NCBI RefSeq assembly: GCF_001931685.1
Contig: NZ_MOOY01000001.1
Coordinates: forward strand, 248,001-312,000
Direction: 5' to 3'
DNA length: 64,000 nucleotides
From: Pararhizobium arenae
GTDB lineage: Bacteria; Pseudomonadota; Alphaproteobacteria; Rhizobiales; Rhizobiaceae
The notes under the pieces are model-generated. The model was given only the letters and a program-made list of their open reading frames with translations, did not search any database and was not told the origin of the DNA. A program made the position numbers and the translations under genes. Position 1 is the stretch's first letter; the number at the start of each line of letters is the position of its first letter. This document shows, one piece after another, positions 9,139-18,264 of the stretch.

Positions 9139-9342
9139 TTGAAGCCAGAAGAAATCCGCAAGCTCGAAGCCTACTTCAAGCGCACATTCAATCAGTCGAT
9201 CGTCATCAAGGCGCGTCCGCGCAAGGATGAATCCGCAGAAGTCTATCTGGGCGACGAGTTCCTCGGCGTGATCTTCCGCGATGAGGAAGATGGCGAACTC
9301 TCCTACAACTTCTCGATGGCGGTCCTCGATATCGACCTGTGA
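9139..9342 (+). CDS. DUF3126 family protein (TTG start)
   Basis: Small conserved alphaproteobacterial protein of 67 residues, mostly charged, with no membrane segment. The sequence begins KPEEIRKLEAYFKRTFN and contains KDESAEVYLGDEFLGVIF, the conserved core of the family; function unknown. The start is a TTG at 9139-9141 with GGAG at 9128-9131, eight bases upstream, and no in-frame ATG fits. A 12-bp stem terminator follows at 9371-9398, so it is probably a monocistronic gene. Confidence 0.85.
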   Translation: MKPEEIRKLEAYFKRTFNQSIVIKARPRKDESAEVYLGDEFLGVIFRDEEDGELSYNFSMAVLDIDL

Positions 9343-9370
9343 TCGCTGAAAGTAGATTCTTACGAATTTC

Positions 9371-9405
9371 ACCCGGTCTGAAGCTTTTCAGGCCGGGTTT
9401 TCTTT
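9371..9405 (+). terminator. Rho-independent terminator after the DUF3126 gene
   Basis: ACCCGGTCTGAA pairs with TTCAGGCCGGGT (one T-G wobble) around the loop GCTT, then TTTCTTT. Confidence 0.85.
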
Positions 9406-9493
9406 AAAAAATCATACTTTTTCGGCGGGTTTTTGTGAAATTTCGATGAATTTGTCCCAAATCGCGCAAGTTGTTGGTGGGATTGAGTTTTAT

Positions 9494-9539
9494 TGCGTTG
9501 CACGCATATATTGACTTTTTTGTGCAGTGCACATAAGAT
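9494..9539 (+). promoter_or_regulatory. Phasin promoter with two TGC-N3-GCA operator-like boxes
   Basis: TTGACT (9511-9516), 17-bp spacer and TAAGAT (9534-9539) form a strong sigma-70 promoter. TGCAGTGCA (9523-9531), inside the palindromic stretch TGTGCAGTGCACA, fills the end of the spacer, and TGCGTTGCA (9494-9502) lies 29 bp upstream. The TGC-N3-GCA pattern resembles sites described for PhaR, the repressor of phasin genes. Position of the inner box implies repression by blocking RNA polymerase. Transcription should begin near 9546, giving a leader of about 30 nt. Confidence 0.7.
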
Positions 9540-9576
9540 TACTGGCATTCGAGGGTTGGAAAAAAGGAGCGCCTCA

Positions 9577-9927
9577 ATGTTCAATTTCGAAGATGCCAAC
9601 AAGAAGAGCAAGGAAACCATCGACACGGCTCTGAAGAGCTACGCATCGATGACCAAGGGTTTTCAGGCGATCGCGACGGAAGCTGCCGACTACTCCAAGA
9701 AGGCCTTCGAGGAGAGCGTTTCTCATTTTGAGAAGCTTACTTCCGTAAAGAGCGTCGAAGCTGCGTTTGAGCTCCAGACCAATTACCTGAAGTCTGCTTA
9801 TGAGAGCTACGTGGCCGAAGCCCAGAAGCTTGGCGAAATGTATGCCGATCTCGCTAAGGATGCCTACAAGCCTTACGAAGCGCCGGTTGCCAAGGCAACG
9901 GCTGCTGTCAAGGCCGCCGCAGCCTAA
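9577..9927 (+). CDS. phaP: Phasin family protein (polyhydroxyalkanoate granule-associated)
   Basis: Amphipathic helical protein of 116 residues that coats PHB granules and controls their size and number. It begins MFNFEDANKKSKETIDTALK; the centre (FEKLTSVKSVEAAFELQTNY) is the phasin-2 core, and the tail is Ala/Lys/Pro-rich. The start ATG at 9577 has AAGGAGC upstream; a longer in-frame reading from 9493 would begin inside the promoter, so it is rejected. Expression is probably controlled by PhaR through the boxes at 9494-9531. A perfect terminator follows at 9957. No other PHB gene is in the window. Confidence 0.9.
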   Translation: MFNFEDANKKSKETIDTALKSYASMTKGFQAIATEAADYSKKAFEESVSHFEKLTSVKSVEAAFELQTNYLKSAYESYVAEAQKLGEMYADLAKDAYKPYEAPVAKATAAVKAAAA

Positions 9928-9956
9928 TCGGTCGACCTGAAATTCTGATTGTTGCG

Positions 9957-9984
9957 ACCGGTCGTGGTTTCACGGCCGGTTTTT
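9957..9984 (+). terminator. Rho-independent terminator of the phasin gene
   Basis: ACCGGTCGTG pairs with CACGGCCGGT around GTTT (one T-G wobble), followed by TTTTCG. Confidence 0.9.
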
Positions 9985-10175
9985 CGTTGTTGTTGCCCCC
10001 TCCGTGCCGATAGGCCGGCACAAGAAAAGTAGTCAATCTTCGCCATGACGATGCAATTGTGATTGCAGTGCGGAAGAACGGCCTTAAAATCGTAAAAAGA
10101 ACCACTAGATTATGTGTCACGTAAGGTCGCGGACCACTCGCACTTAGCGCGATACGACCAAGGGAATGAAGACGC

Positions 10176-10529
10176 ATGACAGTAATGCCGGTCCGGATGC
10201 AGGGTGAAGGTGACGGGGACGCCGGGAATGGCAACCGCGGCACCTCCGTTATCACCCGGACAAAGCCCAAGACGAAGAAGCCCAGCCTGTATCGTGTCCT
10301 GCTTCTGAACGATGACTACACGCCCATGGAGTTCGTGATCCACATTCTGGAGCGTTTTTTCCAGAAGGACCGCGAAGCGGCGACCCTCATCATGCTGCAT
10401 GTTCACAATCATGGCGTGGGCGAGTGCGGCGTGTTCACCTACGAGGTCGCCGAAACCAAAGTGACGCAGGTAATGGATTTTGCCCGCCAGCATCAACATC
10501 CGTTGCAATGCGTCATGGAAAAGAAATGA
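10176..10529 (+). CDS. clpS: ATP-dependent Clp protease adaptor ClpS
   Basis: Adaptor of 117 residues that hands N-end-rule substrates to ClpAP and steers substrate choice. The first 30 residues are a flexible, Gly/Lys-rich arm; the folded core holds [20 protein letters not shown], with the Asn-Asp-Asp of the substrate pocket, and [23 protein letters not shown], with the His that contacts the degron. It lies 9 bp before clpA, the usual clpSA pair, so the adaptor and ATPase are made together. Some Rhizobiaceae have a second ClpS; this is the clpA-linked one. Confidence 0.95.
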   Translation: MTVMPVRMQGEGDGDAGNGNRGTSVITRTKPKTKKPSLYRVLLLNDDYTPMEFVIHILERFFQKDREAATLIMLHVHNHGVGECGVFTYEVAETKVTQVMDFARQHQHPLQCVMEKK

Positions 10530-10538
10530 GGAACGAAC

Positions 10539-13067
10539 GTGCCAACATTTTCGACCAGCCTTGAAAAGGCGCTGCACCAGGCTCTCACATTGGCCAACGA
10601 GCGTCATCACGAATACGCAACGCTCGAGCACCTGCTGCTGGCGCTGATTGACGATTCGGATGCTGCGGCGGTGATGGGCGCGTGCAACGTCAACCTCGAC
10701 AGTCTTCGCAAGACAGTCTCCGACTATGTCGACAACGAGCTCGGCAATCTGGTGACGGGCTATGACGAGGACAGCAAACCAACCGCTGGCTTCCAGCGTG
10801 TCATCCAGCGCGCTGTTATCCATGTGCAATCCTCCGGTCGCGAAGAAGTGACCGGCGCCAATGTGCTCGTCGCGATTTTCGCCGAGCGCGAAAGCCATGC
10901 CGCATATTTCCTGCAGGAACAGGAGATGACCCGCTACGATGCGGTCAACTTCATCTCTCACGGTATCGGCAAGCGTCCGGGAACGTCCGAGAGCCGCACG
11001 CCGCGTGGTACAGACGAATCCGAGTCAGAGCAGAAGGCTCCTCGTGGTGGCGACCAGGAAGAGGGCGGCGCCAAGAAGCAGCAGGACGCTCTGACGGCAT
11101 ACTGCGTCAACCTCAACGAGAAGGCCAAGGTCGGCAAGATCGATCCGCTGATCGGTCGCCATGCCGAGGTCAACCGCACAATCCAGGTCCTGTGCCGCCG
11201 CTCGAAGAACAACCCGCTCTATGTTGGCGACCCTGGCGTCGGCAAGACCGCGATCGCCGAAGGCCTTGCCAAGCGTATCGTCGAGAAGAAGGTGCCGGAA
11301 GCGCTTGAAGATGCGACCATCTTCTCGCTCGACATGGGCACTCTGCTTGCCGGCACGCGGTATCGCGGCGATTTCGAAGAGCGCCTGAAGCAGGTCGTCA
11401 AGGAACTGGAAGATTATCCGGGTGCGGTTCTGTTCATCGACGAAATCCACACCGTCATCGGTGCGGGAGCGACGTCGGGGGGCGCCATGGATGCGTCGAA
11501 CCTGTTGAAGCCGGCTTTGTCCTCCGGGGCAATCCGCTGCATTGGCTCGACCACCTACAAGGAATATCGCCAGTTCTTCGAGAAGGATCGGGCGCTCGTC
11601 CGTCGGTTCCAGAAGATCGACGTCAACGAGCCGACGATCGACGACGCCATCGAGATCATGAAGGGCCTGAAGCCTTATTTCGAGGACTATCACAAGCTGA
11701 AATACTCGAACGAGGCTATCAAGTCGGCCGTAGAGCTTTCGGCCCGTTACATCAACGACCGCAAGCTGCCGGACAAGGCGATCGACGTGATCGACGAGAC
11801 CGGTGCGGCTCAGATGTTGCTTCCCGCCAATAAGCGTCGAAAGCTGATCACCGAAAAGGAGATCGAGGTCACGATCGCCACTATGGCCCGCATTCCGCCG
11901 AAAACCGTTTCGAAAGACGACGAGACTGTTCTCGCCAACCTCGAGAAGGAGTTGCGCTCGGTGGTCTACGGTCAGGATCTGGCAATCGAGGCCCTGTCGT
12001 CTGCGATCAAGCTGGCACGCGCCGGCCTGCGCGAACCGAACAAGCCGATCGGCTCCTACGTCTTCTCCGGCCCCACCGGCGTCGGCAAGACGGAAGTCGC
12101 CAAGCAGCTTGCCGCCTCGCTCGGCGTCGAGCTGCTGCGCTTCGATATGTCGGAATACATGGAACGCCATACGGTCTCGCGGCTGCTTGGCGCACCTCCC
12201 GGTTATGTCGGCTTCGATCAGGGTGGTCTGCTGACCGACGGCGTCGATCAGCATCCGCATTGCGTGCTGCTGCTCGATGAAATCGAAAAGGCGCATCCGG
12301 ACCTGTTCAACATCCTGCTGCAGGTCATGGACCATGGCTCGCTGACGGATCACAACGGCAAGAAGATCGACTTCCGTAACGTGATCCTGATCATGACGAC
12401 CAATGCGGGCGCTTCGGAAATGGCCAAGGCCGCGTTCGGCTTCGGTTCGTCCAAGCGCGAGGGCGATGACGTGGAGGCGCTGAACCGCCTCTTCACACCG
12501 GAATTCCGCAACCGTCTCGATGCGGTGATCCCGTTCGGCTCGCTGCCGACGCCGGTCATCCATCAGGTCGTGCAGAAGTTCGTCATGCAGCTGGAAACCC
12601 AGCTTGCCGAACGCAACGTCACCTTCGATCTGCACCCCGATGCGATCGCCTGGCTTGCAGAGAAGGGCTACGACGAAAAGATGGGTGCGCGGCCGCTGTC
12701 ACGCGTCATCCAGGAAAACATCAAGAAGCCGCTCGCCGACGAAATCCTCTTCGGCAAGCTCAAGAAGGGCGGCGTCGTCACCGTTTCTGTCGGTATCAAG
12801 ACGGACGGCACAAAGGGCATCCTGCTCGATGCGGTTCCGGAAACGGCCCGTATCAAGCCGAAGGCCGAGATCGTGACACCGGTCAAAAAGTCCAAGGCTG
12901 CCAAGCCAAAGGATGTCGAGACCGTGGGTGCTGACAGCGATGTAAAGCCGAAGCCGAAGAAAGCTGCCGCGACCAAGGCCCCAGCCAAGGCCGAGACACC
13001 ACCGGCTGCTGCGGCCGAAGCACCCCGCAAGGGCCGCACCGTCCCCAAGGTGCCGCGCAAGAAGTAA
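10539..13067 (+). CDS. clpA: ATP-dependent Clp protease ATP-binding subunit ClpA
   Basis: Hexameric AAA+ unfoldase of 842 residues that feeds ClpP. N-terminal double Clp repeat domain (about 1-145) binds ClpS; an acidic linker follows; D1 has Walker A GDPGVGKT at 230-237; D2 has GPTGVGKT at 511-518 and the sensor region [19 protein letters not shown]. The start codon is GTG with GAGGA upstream. Family members of E. coli type are near 758 residues; here about 72 extra residues (771-842) form a basic Lys/Ala/Pro-rich low-complexity tail. A strong terminator at 13088 ends the clpSA unit. Confidence 0.95.
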   Translation: MPTFSTSLEKALHQALTLANERHHEYATLEHLLLALIDDSDAAAVMGACNVNLDSLRKTVSDYVDNELGNLVTGYDEDSKPTAGFQRVIQRAVIHVQSSGREEVTGANVLVAIFAERESHAAYFLQEQEMTRYDAVNFISHGIGKRPGTSESRTPRGTDESESEQKAPRGGDQEEGGAKKQQDALTAYCVNLNEKAKVGKIDPLIGRHAEVNRTIQVLCRRSKNNPLYVGDPGVGKTAIAEGLAKRIVEKKVPEALEDATIFSLDMGTLLAGTRYRGDFEERLKQVVKELEDYPGAVLFIDEIHTVIGAGATSGGAMDASNLLKPALSSGAIRCIGSTTYKEYRQFFEKDRALVRRFQKIDVNEPTIDDAIEIMKGLKPYFEDYHKLKYSNEAIKSAVELSARYINDRKLPDKAIDVIDETGAAQMLLPANKRRKLITEKEIEVTIATMARIPPKTVSKDDETVLANLEKELRSVVYGQDLAIEALSSAIKLARAGLREPNKPIGSYVFSGPTGVGKTEVAKQLAASLGVELLRFDMSEYMERHTVSRLLGAPPGYVGFDQGGLLTDGVDQHPHCVLLLDEIEKAHPDLFNILLQVMDHGSLTDHNGKKIDFRNVILIMTTNAGASEMAKAAFGFGSSKREGDDVEALNRLFTPEFRNRLDAVIPFGSLPTPVIHQVVQKFVMQLETQLAERNVTFDLHPDAIAWLAEKGYDEKMGARPLSRVIQENIKKPLADEILFGKLKKGGVVTVSVGIKTDGTKGILLDAVPETARIKPKAEIVTPVKKSKAAKPKDVETVGADSDVKPKPKKAAATKAPAKAETPPAAAAEAPRKGRTVPKVPRKK

Positions 13068-13087
13068 GCACTGGCTGATGAGAGTGT

Positions 13088-13117
13088 GATGCCGGGTTAA
13101 AAGCCCGGCATCTTTTT
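13088..13117 (+). terminator. Rho-independent terminator of clpSA
   Basis: Perfect 9-bp stem GATGCCGGG / CCCGGCATC with a 7-nt loop, followed by five T residues. Confidence 0.93.
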
Positions 13118-13140
13118 ATGTCGAGATTGCAGGCACGTTT

Positions 13141-13875
13141 ATGGAGCAGGAGAACATCGCGTCCCATACCCATTGGTTTCTGGTGGGCATGCGCGGCATC
13201 ATCAGTCTCCCGGCCATCATCCTGATGCTGTCTTTCATCGGTTTCTGTGCACTCACCGTCCAGGCGGGCATTCCGGTGGAGCAGGTGGTCTTCATGACAG
13301 GCGCGGTCTGGGCCCTGCCGGCCAAGGTTATCCTCGTCGGCTCCATGATGGCTGGTGCCAATCTTCTGACCGCATTTATCGCAGTCACACTATCGTCCGT
13401 GCGCATGATGCCGATGGTGGCCGCACTCGTGCCGGAGATCAGGGGGCAAAGGACACCGACCTGGCTGCTCTTGTTCCTGTCGCATTTCGTGGCGATCACC
13501 GCCTGGGTCTATGCGATGGAGAAGGTCGAAAGCGTTCCCCGCGAACGCCGCGTTTCGTTCTTCGCCGGCTTCGGCATTACGCTGGTGCTCGCCAACATGC
13601 TGCTCGTTGCCATAGCCTATCGCTATGTCGCAACCTTTCCGCCGATCGTGGCGGGTTGTCTCTTCTTCCTGACGCCGGTCTATTTTCTCGCATCCATCTG
13701 GAATTCAGCGCGCCATCGTGTGATCCACATCGCGCTGGTGCTGGGTCTCGCCGCCGGGCCGTTGTTTTACTGGCTTTTTCCCGAGTTCGATATTCTGCTG
13801 GCCGGGCTGGTCGGCGGAACGCTTGCCTGGGCCGGTGAAAAGCTTTGGCGGCAGAAGCAGGAGGGCGGTCGATGA
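13141..13875 (+). CDS. azlC: AzlC family branched-chain amino-acid exporter subunit
   Basis: Inner-membrane protein of 244 residues with several hydrophobic segments, AzlC/YgaZ type. It works with the small AzlD partner to export branched-chain amino acids. Typical stretches are GMRGIISLPAIILMLSFIGF near the N-terminus and FMTGAVWALPAKVILVGSMM. The ATG follows the clpA terminator closely, so its promoter must lie in or before the 13068-13140 gap. Its stop overlaps the azlD start as ATGA, indicating coupled synthesis of the two subunits. Substrate is inferred from the family. Confidence 0.85.
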   Translation: MEQENIASHTHWFLVGMRGIISLPAIILMLSFIGFCALTVQAGIPVEQVVFMTGAVWALPAKVILVGSMMAGANLLTAFIAVTLSSVRMMPMVAALVPEIRGQRTPTWLLLFLSHFVAITAWVYAMEKVESVPRERRVSFFAGFGITLVLANMLLVAIAYRYVATFPPIVAGCLFFLTPVYFLASIWNSARHRVIHIALVLGLAAGPLFYWLFPEFDILLAGLVGGTLAWAGEKLWRQKQEGGR

Positions 13876-14216
13876 CAGGCTTCGAGGGATGGTGGCCATA
13901 TGTCTTCATCGCGGTTGCCGGCTGGCTCGCGACCGACATCTGGCGTTGGCTGGGGGTTGTCGCCGGCAACAGGCTTCGGGAGGATTCCGAGGCGCTGAAT
14001 TGGGTAAGGGCTGTTGCGACCGCACTGGTGGCAGCCGTCGTTGCCAAGCTCATCCTTTATCCGACGGGCGTTCTGGAAACCTCGCCGCTCTGGCTGCGAC
14101 TGGGCTCGATTGCCGTGGGAGCCGCTGCCTTCTTTGCCGCGGCTCAAAAACCGGCCGTGGGGATCGCGGCGGCTATTCTGACCCTCGCGACCGGCCTCTA
14201 TATGCTGGGCTTTTGA
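13872..14216 (+). CDS. azlD: AzlD domain-containing protein
   Basis: Small membrane protein of 114 residues with four hydrophobic segments (for example WPYVFIAVAGWLATDIWRWL), the partner of AzlC in branched-chain amino-acid efflux. It starts MTGFEGWWPY at the ATG that overlaps the azlC stop by four bases; an upstream in-frame ATG inside azlC is less likely. It ends three bases before the stop of the convergent HIT gene, with no terminator between them. Confidence 0.85.
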   Translation: MTGFEGWWPYVFIAVAGWLATDIWRWLGVVAGNRLREDSEALNWVRAVATALVAAVVAKLILYPTGVLETSPLWLRLGSIAVGAAAFFAAAQKPAVGIAAAILTLATGLYMLGF

Positions 14217-14219
14217 TCC

Positions 14220-14645
14220 TTATTGTCCAAGCGCAGCCTTGATCTTTTCGGCATTGGCGGCAAGCACCGCGCCATCTTCCATTCCGTCTGAATGCGGCTT
14301 CATCGCCATGCCGTCCTTGCGGGGTACGACATGGAAATGCAGATGGAAAACCGATTGCCCGGCAGGTGCCTCGTTGAACTGCATGATGGTGACGCCATCG
14401 GCATCAAAGGCCTTTTTGGCCGCGACCGCGATCTTCTGCACGACTGGGATGAGCGCTGCCAGCGTTGCAGGATCGGCATCAAGAATATTGCGCGACGGCG
14501 CTTTGGGGACCACAAGCGTATGGCCTTCCGCCTGCGGCATGACGTCCATGAAGGCAATTACGGCATCATCTTCATAGACGCGGTGCGAAGGGATTTCGCC
14601 GCGCAGGATCTTGGCGAAGATGTTGTTGTCGTCATAGCCGCTCAT
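14220..14645 (-). CDS. HIT family protein (histidine triad nucleotide-binding)
   Basis: Protein of 141 residues with the histidine triad HLHFHVVPRKDG near residue 95, preceded by NIFAKILRGEIPSHRVYEDD at the N-terminus. HIT (HINT-branch) enzymes hydrolyse nucleoside phosphoramidates and related adenylates; the cellular substrate is not known. It is the last gene of a minus-strand group 14220-17080 that starts with a RidA protein, though a 33-bp gap separates it from the GNAT gene. Convergent with azlD. Confidence 0.9.
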   Translation of the reverse strand: MSGYDDNNIFAKILRGEIPSHRVYEDDAVIAFMDVMPQAEGHTLVVPKAPSRNILDADPATLAALIPVVQKIAVAAKKAFDADGVTIMQFNEAPAGQSVFHLHFHVVPRKDGMAMKPHSDGMEDGAVLAANAEKIKAALGQ

Positions 14646-14678
14646 GGCCCGTTCCTTCCCTGAAGTGATCTTCGTGTT

Positions 14679-15872
14679 TCAATCGTCATGCTGCTGGCGC
14701 TCGCCCTTGCGGAAAGGGCTGTGCTCGCCAAGGATTTCGCCGATCTCTTCCACCTCGTGCCGCTCGCGCACGAGATAATCGGCGACGGCGCGTCGCAACC
14801 CCAGATGCGAGATGTAATGCGCCGAATGGGTCGTCATCGGCATGTACCCACGGGCGAGCTTGTGTTCGCCCTGCGCGCCCGCCTCGACACGGGCAAGACC
14901 CTTGCTGATCGCAAAATCGATGGCCTGATGATAGCAGACCTCGAAGTGCAGAAACGGATGATCCTCGATTGCGCCCCAGTGGCGGCCATAAAGCGCGTCG
15001 CCACCGATGAAGTTGATCGCGCCGGCAATATAGCGGCCATTGCGCTTTGCCATGACCAGCAGGATGTCGTCCGGCATGCGCTCGCCAATCAGCGAATAGA
15101 ACTTCCGGGTCAGATAGGGGCGGCCCCACTTGCGGCTTCCGGTATCCATGTAGAAGGTAAAAAACTGATCCCAGATGCGCTCGGTGAGATCACCGCCGGT
15201 CAGCCAGTCGATCGTGATCCCATGCTCCAGCGCGGCGCGCCGCTCCTTCTTCAGTGCCTTTCTCTTTCGCGAGGCGAGTGTTTCCAGAAAATCGTCATGG
15301 CAACCATATCCGGCATTGGAAAAATGGAACTGCTGGTCCGTACGATGGAGAAAGCCTGCTGCCTCGAGCGTCGGCAGTTCGTCTTCCGGCAGGAAGGTGA
15401 TGTGCGCGGATGAAGCGCCATGACGGCGGGTGAGCTCGGTCAAGCCTGCAGCAAGGGCGGCTTGCGTGCTATCCCGGTCTTCGCCCGGGCGTATGAGAAG
15501 TCGGGGGCCCGTCGCCGGTGTGAACGGCACGGAGCTTTGCAGTTTTGGATAGTAGTGCCCGCCTGCGCGGGAAAATGCGTCTGCCCAACCGTGGTCGAAG
15601 ACGTATTCACCCTGGCTGTGGTTCTTGAGATAGGAGATGAGGCCACCGGAAATTCGGCCGGTGTCGTCCTCGATCAGCAGATGTTGTCCAAGCCAACCCG
15701 TCTCCGCCACCGCCGAGCCTGATTCCTCCAGAGAGGAGAGATAGGCGTGCGACAGGAACGGATTGTAGATGCTCCCCGGCTGGCCCTTTGCCGCGCCGGA
15801 GAGGCTGTTCCACTCGTCCTTCGCGATGTTGGCAAAGGAGGTCTCTACTCGGATTTTTATCTCGCCGGTCAT
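14679..15872 (-). CDS. GNAT/FemAB-like N-acyltransferase (DUF482, PF04339-type)
   Basis: Protein of 397 residues of the peptidogalycan/FemAB-like acyltransferase group. The family core is seen in FHFSNAGYGCHDDFLETLAS followed by RKRKALKKERRAALEHGI, then GAINFIGGDALYGRHWGA and HFEVCYHQAIDFAISKGL, with GAQGEHKLARGYMP near the end. There is no signal peptide, so it is cytoplasmic. The acceptor is unknown; the fold suggests aminoacyl- or acyl-CoA-dependent transfer. It overlaps the preceding glycerophosphodiesterase gene by four bases (ATGA), so the two are translationally coupled. Confidence 0.8.
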   Translation of the reverse strand: MTGEIKIRVETSFANIAKDEWNSLSGAAKGQPGSIYNPFLSHAYLSSLEESGSAVAETGWLGQHLLIEDDTGRISGGLISYLKNHSQGEYVFDHGWADAFSRAGGHYYPKLQSSVPFTPATGPRLLIRPGEDRDSTQAALAAGLTELTRRHGASSAHITFLPEDELPTLEAAGFLHRTDQQFHFSNAGYGCHDDFLETLASRKRKALKKERRAALEHGITIDWLTGGDLTERIWDQFFTFYMDTGSRKWGRPYLTRKFYSLIGERMPDDILLVMAKRNGRYIAGAINFIGGDALYGRHWGAIEDHPFLHFEVCYHQAIDFAISKGLARVEAGAQGEHKLARGYMPMTTHSAHYISHLGLRRAVADYLVRERHEVEEIGEILGEHSPFRKGERQQHDD

Positions 15873-16600
15873 ACGTGGGCGGCAGATCCTTGCTTGGGGT
15901 CGAAACCCTCGAACGTCATCTGGTCGGCATGGGCAAAGGTGTGCTCGACGGCCTGACTGTCACGAACCGTCCAGGTGATGATTGGACGACCCTGAGTGCG
16001 TTGCGCCGTGACGAACGAATTTGGCAGATGTCCATAGAAATAGGAAATGAAATCAAGCCCGAGCTGCATCGCTTCTTCGTGAACGAAGAAGGTGTCCGGA
16101 TTGGCGCCTTCTGCCGTCAGACCGATAGGATAGGGTGGATCGAGCGCCTTCAGGTCCTTGAGCAGCCAGTGGTCGAAGCTCATGAGGGCTACAGGCCCCT
16201 GATAACCCTCAAGCGTTTCGACCACAGCATCGGCAAACCCATCATCGTCGCCCTTGCGGCCCTTGAGCTCGACGATGATCGGAACACGACCCTTGACCAT
16301 TCGCAAGAGCTGACCGAGCGAGGGAACCTTATCGGCTGTACCGCCGACGGCCATCAGGGCGAGTTCGCCTGCCGTCTTCGAGCGCACATCGCCCCTGATC
16401 CCGCAGAGGCGCTGCATGTCGTCGTCATGGAAAATCACCGGCACGCCATCGGCCGAATACTGCACGTCGCACTCGATCGCGTAGCCGTTTTCGACGGCGC
16501 GGGAAAAGGCGGAAAGCGTGTTTTCCCAGATCGTGTGGTTCATGTCGTGATAGCCGCGATGCGCGATCGGCTGCGCGGTCAACCAGGAAATATCCTTCAT
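15869..16600 (-). CDS. Glycerophosphodiester phosphodiesterase family protein
   Basis: Enzyme of 243 residues that splits glycerophosphodiesters to glycerol-3-phosphate and an alcohol. The TIM-barrel motifs are complete: AHRGYHD near residue 13, ENTLSAFSRAVENGYAIECDV with the metal-binding Glu-Asp, DGVPVIFHDDDMQRLCG, and WTVRD near the C-terminus. No signal peptide is seen, so this is the cytoplasmic (UgpQ-like) type. It is 12 bp downstream of the RidA gene and overlaps the acyltransferase gene. No ugp transporter genes are nearby. Confidence 0.88.
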   Translation of the reverse strand: MKDISWLTAQPIAHRGYHDMNHTIWENTLSAFSRAVENGYAIECDVQYSADGVPVIFHDDDMQRLCGIRGDVRSKTAGELALMAVGGTADKVPSLGQLLRMVKGRVPIIVELKGRKGDDDGFADAVVETLEGYQGPVALMSFDHWLLKDLKALDPPYPIGLTAEGANPDTFFVHEEAMQLGLDFISYFYGHLPNSFVTAQRTQGRPIITWTVRDSQAVEHTFAHADQMTFEGFDPKQGSAAHV

Positions 16601-16612
16601 TGCTGCGATCCG

Positions 16613-17080
16613 TCAGGCAATTTCGAGGACAGCGTCGATTTCGACGGCGGCATTGAAGGGCAGGGCAGCCATGCCGACGGCGGCGCGGGCATGCTTGCCG
16701 GCATCGCCGAGGATCGTGGCGATCAGGTTCGAGGCGCCGTTCATGACGAGATGCTGCTCGACGAAGGTCGGTACGGAGGCGATGAATCCGTTGAGCTTGA
16801 CGACGCGAGTGATGCGGCCGAGATCGCCGCCAAGTGCGGCGCTAGCCTGGGCCAGGATGTTGATGGCGCAAAGTTCGGCTGCGCGCTGGCCGGTCTGCAC
16901 GTCAACGTCATCGCCGAGATGGCCGGTGATTGCGACCTTGCCGTTTTCCATCGGAAGCTGGCCTGAGATATAAAGAAGCGAGCCGCTGATGACGTAGGGA
17001 ACGTAGTTTGCAGCCGGTGCGGCGGCCTGCGGCAGGGTGATTCCCAGTTCTTTAAGACGGGCTTCGATCGTTGCGGACAT
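16613..17080 (-). CDS. RidA family protein
   Basis: Protein of 155 residues of the YjgF/YER057c/UK114 family, which deaminates reactive enamine/imine intermediates or serves related roles. It begins MSATIEARLKELGITLP; GSLLYISGQLPMENGK and the C-terminal MAALPFNAAVEIDAVLEI match the family. It is longer than the 128-residue RidA archetype, placing it in a less-studied subgroup. The ATG at 17078-17080 has CGGGAG nine bases upstream, which decides against a longer reading from 17125. Probably first gene of the minus-strand group. Confidence 0.85.
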   Translation of the reverse strand: MSATIEARLKELGITLPQAAAPAANYVPYVISGSLLYISGQLPMENGKVAITGHLGDDVDVQTGQRAAELCAINILAQASAALGGDLGRITRVVKLNGFIASVPTFVEQHLVMNGASNLIATILGDAGKHARAAVGMAALPFNAAVEIDAVLEIA

Positions 17081-17234
17081 GAATGGCTCCCGGAGAATGT
17101 TGTGTTTTGCTTGCAAATGCGGCATGCACAGCCGAGATTCACGAAGTCGTCATGTACACTTCGAGAACGGATGTGCCTCGCTTCTGATGTGGGTGTTCTA
17201 TAGCATCGTCAGCGAGTCCAACAGGAGGAAACGG

Positions 17235-18071
17235 ATGTTTCGTGCAGGCATTGCCGTCATGGCAGGGGTCCCTATGGCATGGGCATGTATCTCGGGTGTG
17301 ACGGCGACGGCCGCTCATGCCGCGCCGGGCAGTGGGCTCGTGCCGCATCGCGCAGTGTATGACCTTGAGCTGAAAGACGCCTCCGAACGCTCCGGCATTT
17401 CCGGCATGTATGGCCGCATGGTCTACGAGTTCAATGGTTCTGCCTGCGAAGGCTATACGGTCAGCTTCCGTTTCGTCACCAAGGTCGACAACGGTGAAGA
17501 GGTAAAGCTTACCGACCAGCAAACCACGACGTATGAGGATGTAAAAGGCGGCAACTTCCGTTTCCTCACCCGTTCCTTCACCGATGAGAAGCTCGACAAG
17601 GAAGTTCGCGGCTCGGCGCATGACGACAAGGCGGGCGTTGTCGTCGATCTGACGGAGCCGGAAAAGCGCAAGGTCGATCTTGCTCAGAGCCTGTTCCCGA
17701 CCGAGCACATGCTTGAAGTCATCGACAAGGCGAAGAAGGGCGAAACCCTGTTCGAATCGCGCATCTTTGACGGCTCGGATTCGGGCGACAAGACGCTGAT
17801 CACCACGACGCTGGTCGGCAAGCAGCGCGGACCGCTGGAAAATGATCCTGATGTGAGCCAGGCAGGCGAGATGGCGGACAAAGCCTATTGGCCGGTGACG
17901 ATCTCCTACTTCAATGACGATAGCGCAGGTGACGCGCTGCCGATCTACCGCATGGAGTTCAAGCTCTATGAAAACGGCATTACCCGCGATCTCACCATGG
18001 ACTACGGCGATTTCGTCCTCAGCGGAAAGCTTGCCGATCTGGAACTGTTCCAGCCCGGCGATTGCAAGTAA
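17235..18071 (+). CDS. eipB: Cell envelope integrity protein EipB (DUF1849)
   Basis: Periplasmic protein of 278 residues of the DUF1849 family. EipB was characterised in Brucella as a beta-spiral protein with a conserved disulfide needed for envelope integrity. The N-terminus MFRAGIAVMAGVPMAWACI is a signal peptide ending near AHA. Cys residues in GSACEGYTV and at the end (QPGDCK) fit the conserved pair. The family core is PHRAVYDLELKDASERSGI. The ATG at 17235 has AGGAGGAA just upstream; longer readings start inside the divergent RidA gene. It precedes rpsB by 193 bp. Confidence 0.9.
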   Translation: MFRAGIAVMAGVPMAWACISGVTATAAHAAPGSGLVPHRAVYDLELKDASERSGISGMYGRMVYEFNGSACEGYTVSFRFVTKVDNGEEVKLTDQQTTTYEDVKGGNFRFLTRSFTDEKLDKEVRGSAHDDKAGVVVDLTEPEKRKVDLAQSLFPTEHMLEVIDKAKKGETLFESRIFDGSDSGDKTLITTTLVGKQRGPLENDPDVSQAGEMADKAYWPVTISYFNDDSAGDALPIYRMEFKLYENGITRDLTMDYGDFVLSGKLADLELFQPGDCK

Positions 18072-18264
18072 TTGAGGACAGCGCGACGCCTCGCTTTTCT
18101 TGGGCGAGGGGTTGATTTCTGGGGCGGTCCGCTGTATGGCCACCCCATTCCACACGCAGGGTTTGGGATTTTCCGGGAGAAATCCGGAAGGTTCCGCCGG
18201 TGGCGATCTTCAAGAGAAGACGCTGTTTGCCCTGCGGAGGTTAACCGGAAAAGGAGAAAAAGGC

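Noticed and set aside
11025-12635. A 536-codon open frame antisense to clpA
   Set aside because: Same shadow effect; composition is typical of antisense of an AAA+ gene and no motif is seen.
17139-18155. A 338-codon minus-strand frame over eipB
   Set aside because: eipB has a signal peptide, AGGAGGAA ribosome site and family match; the antisense frame has none.
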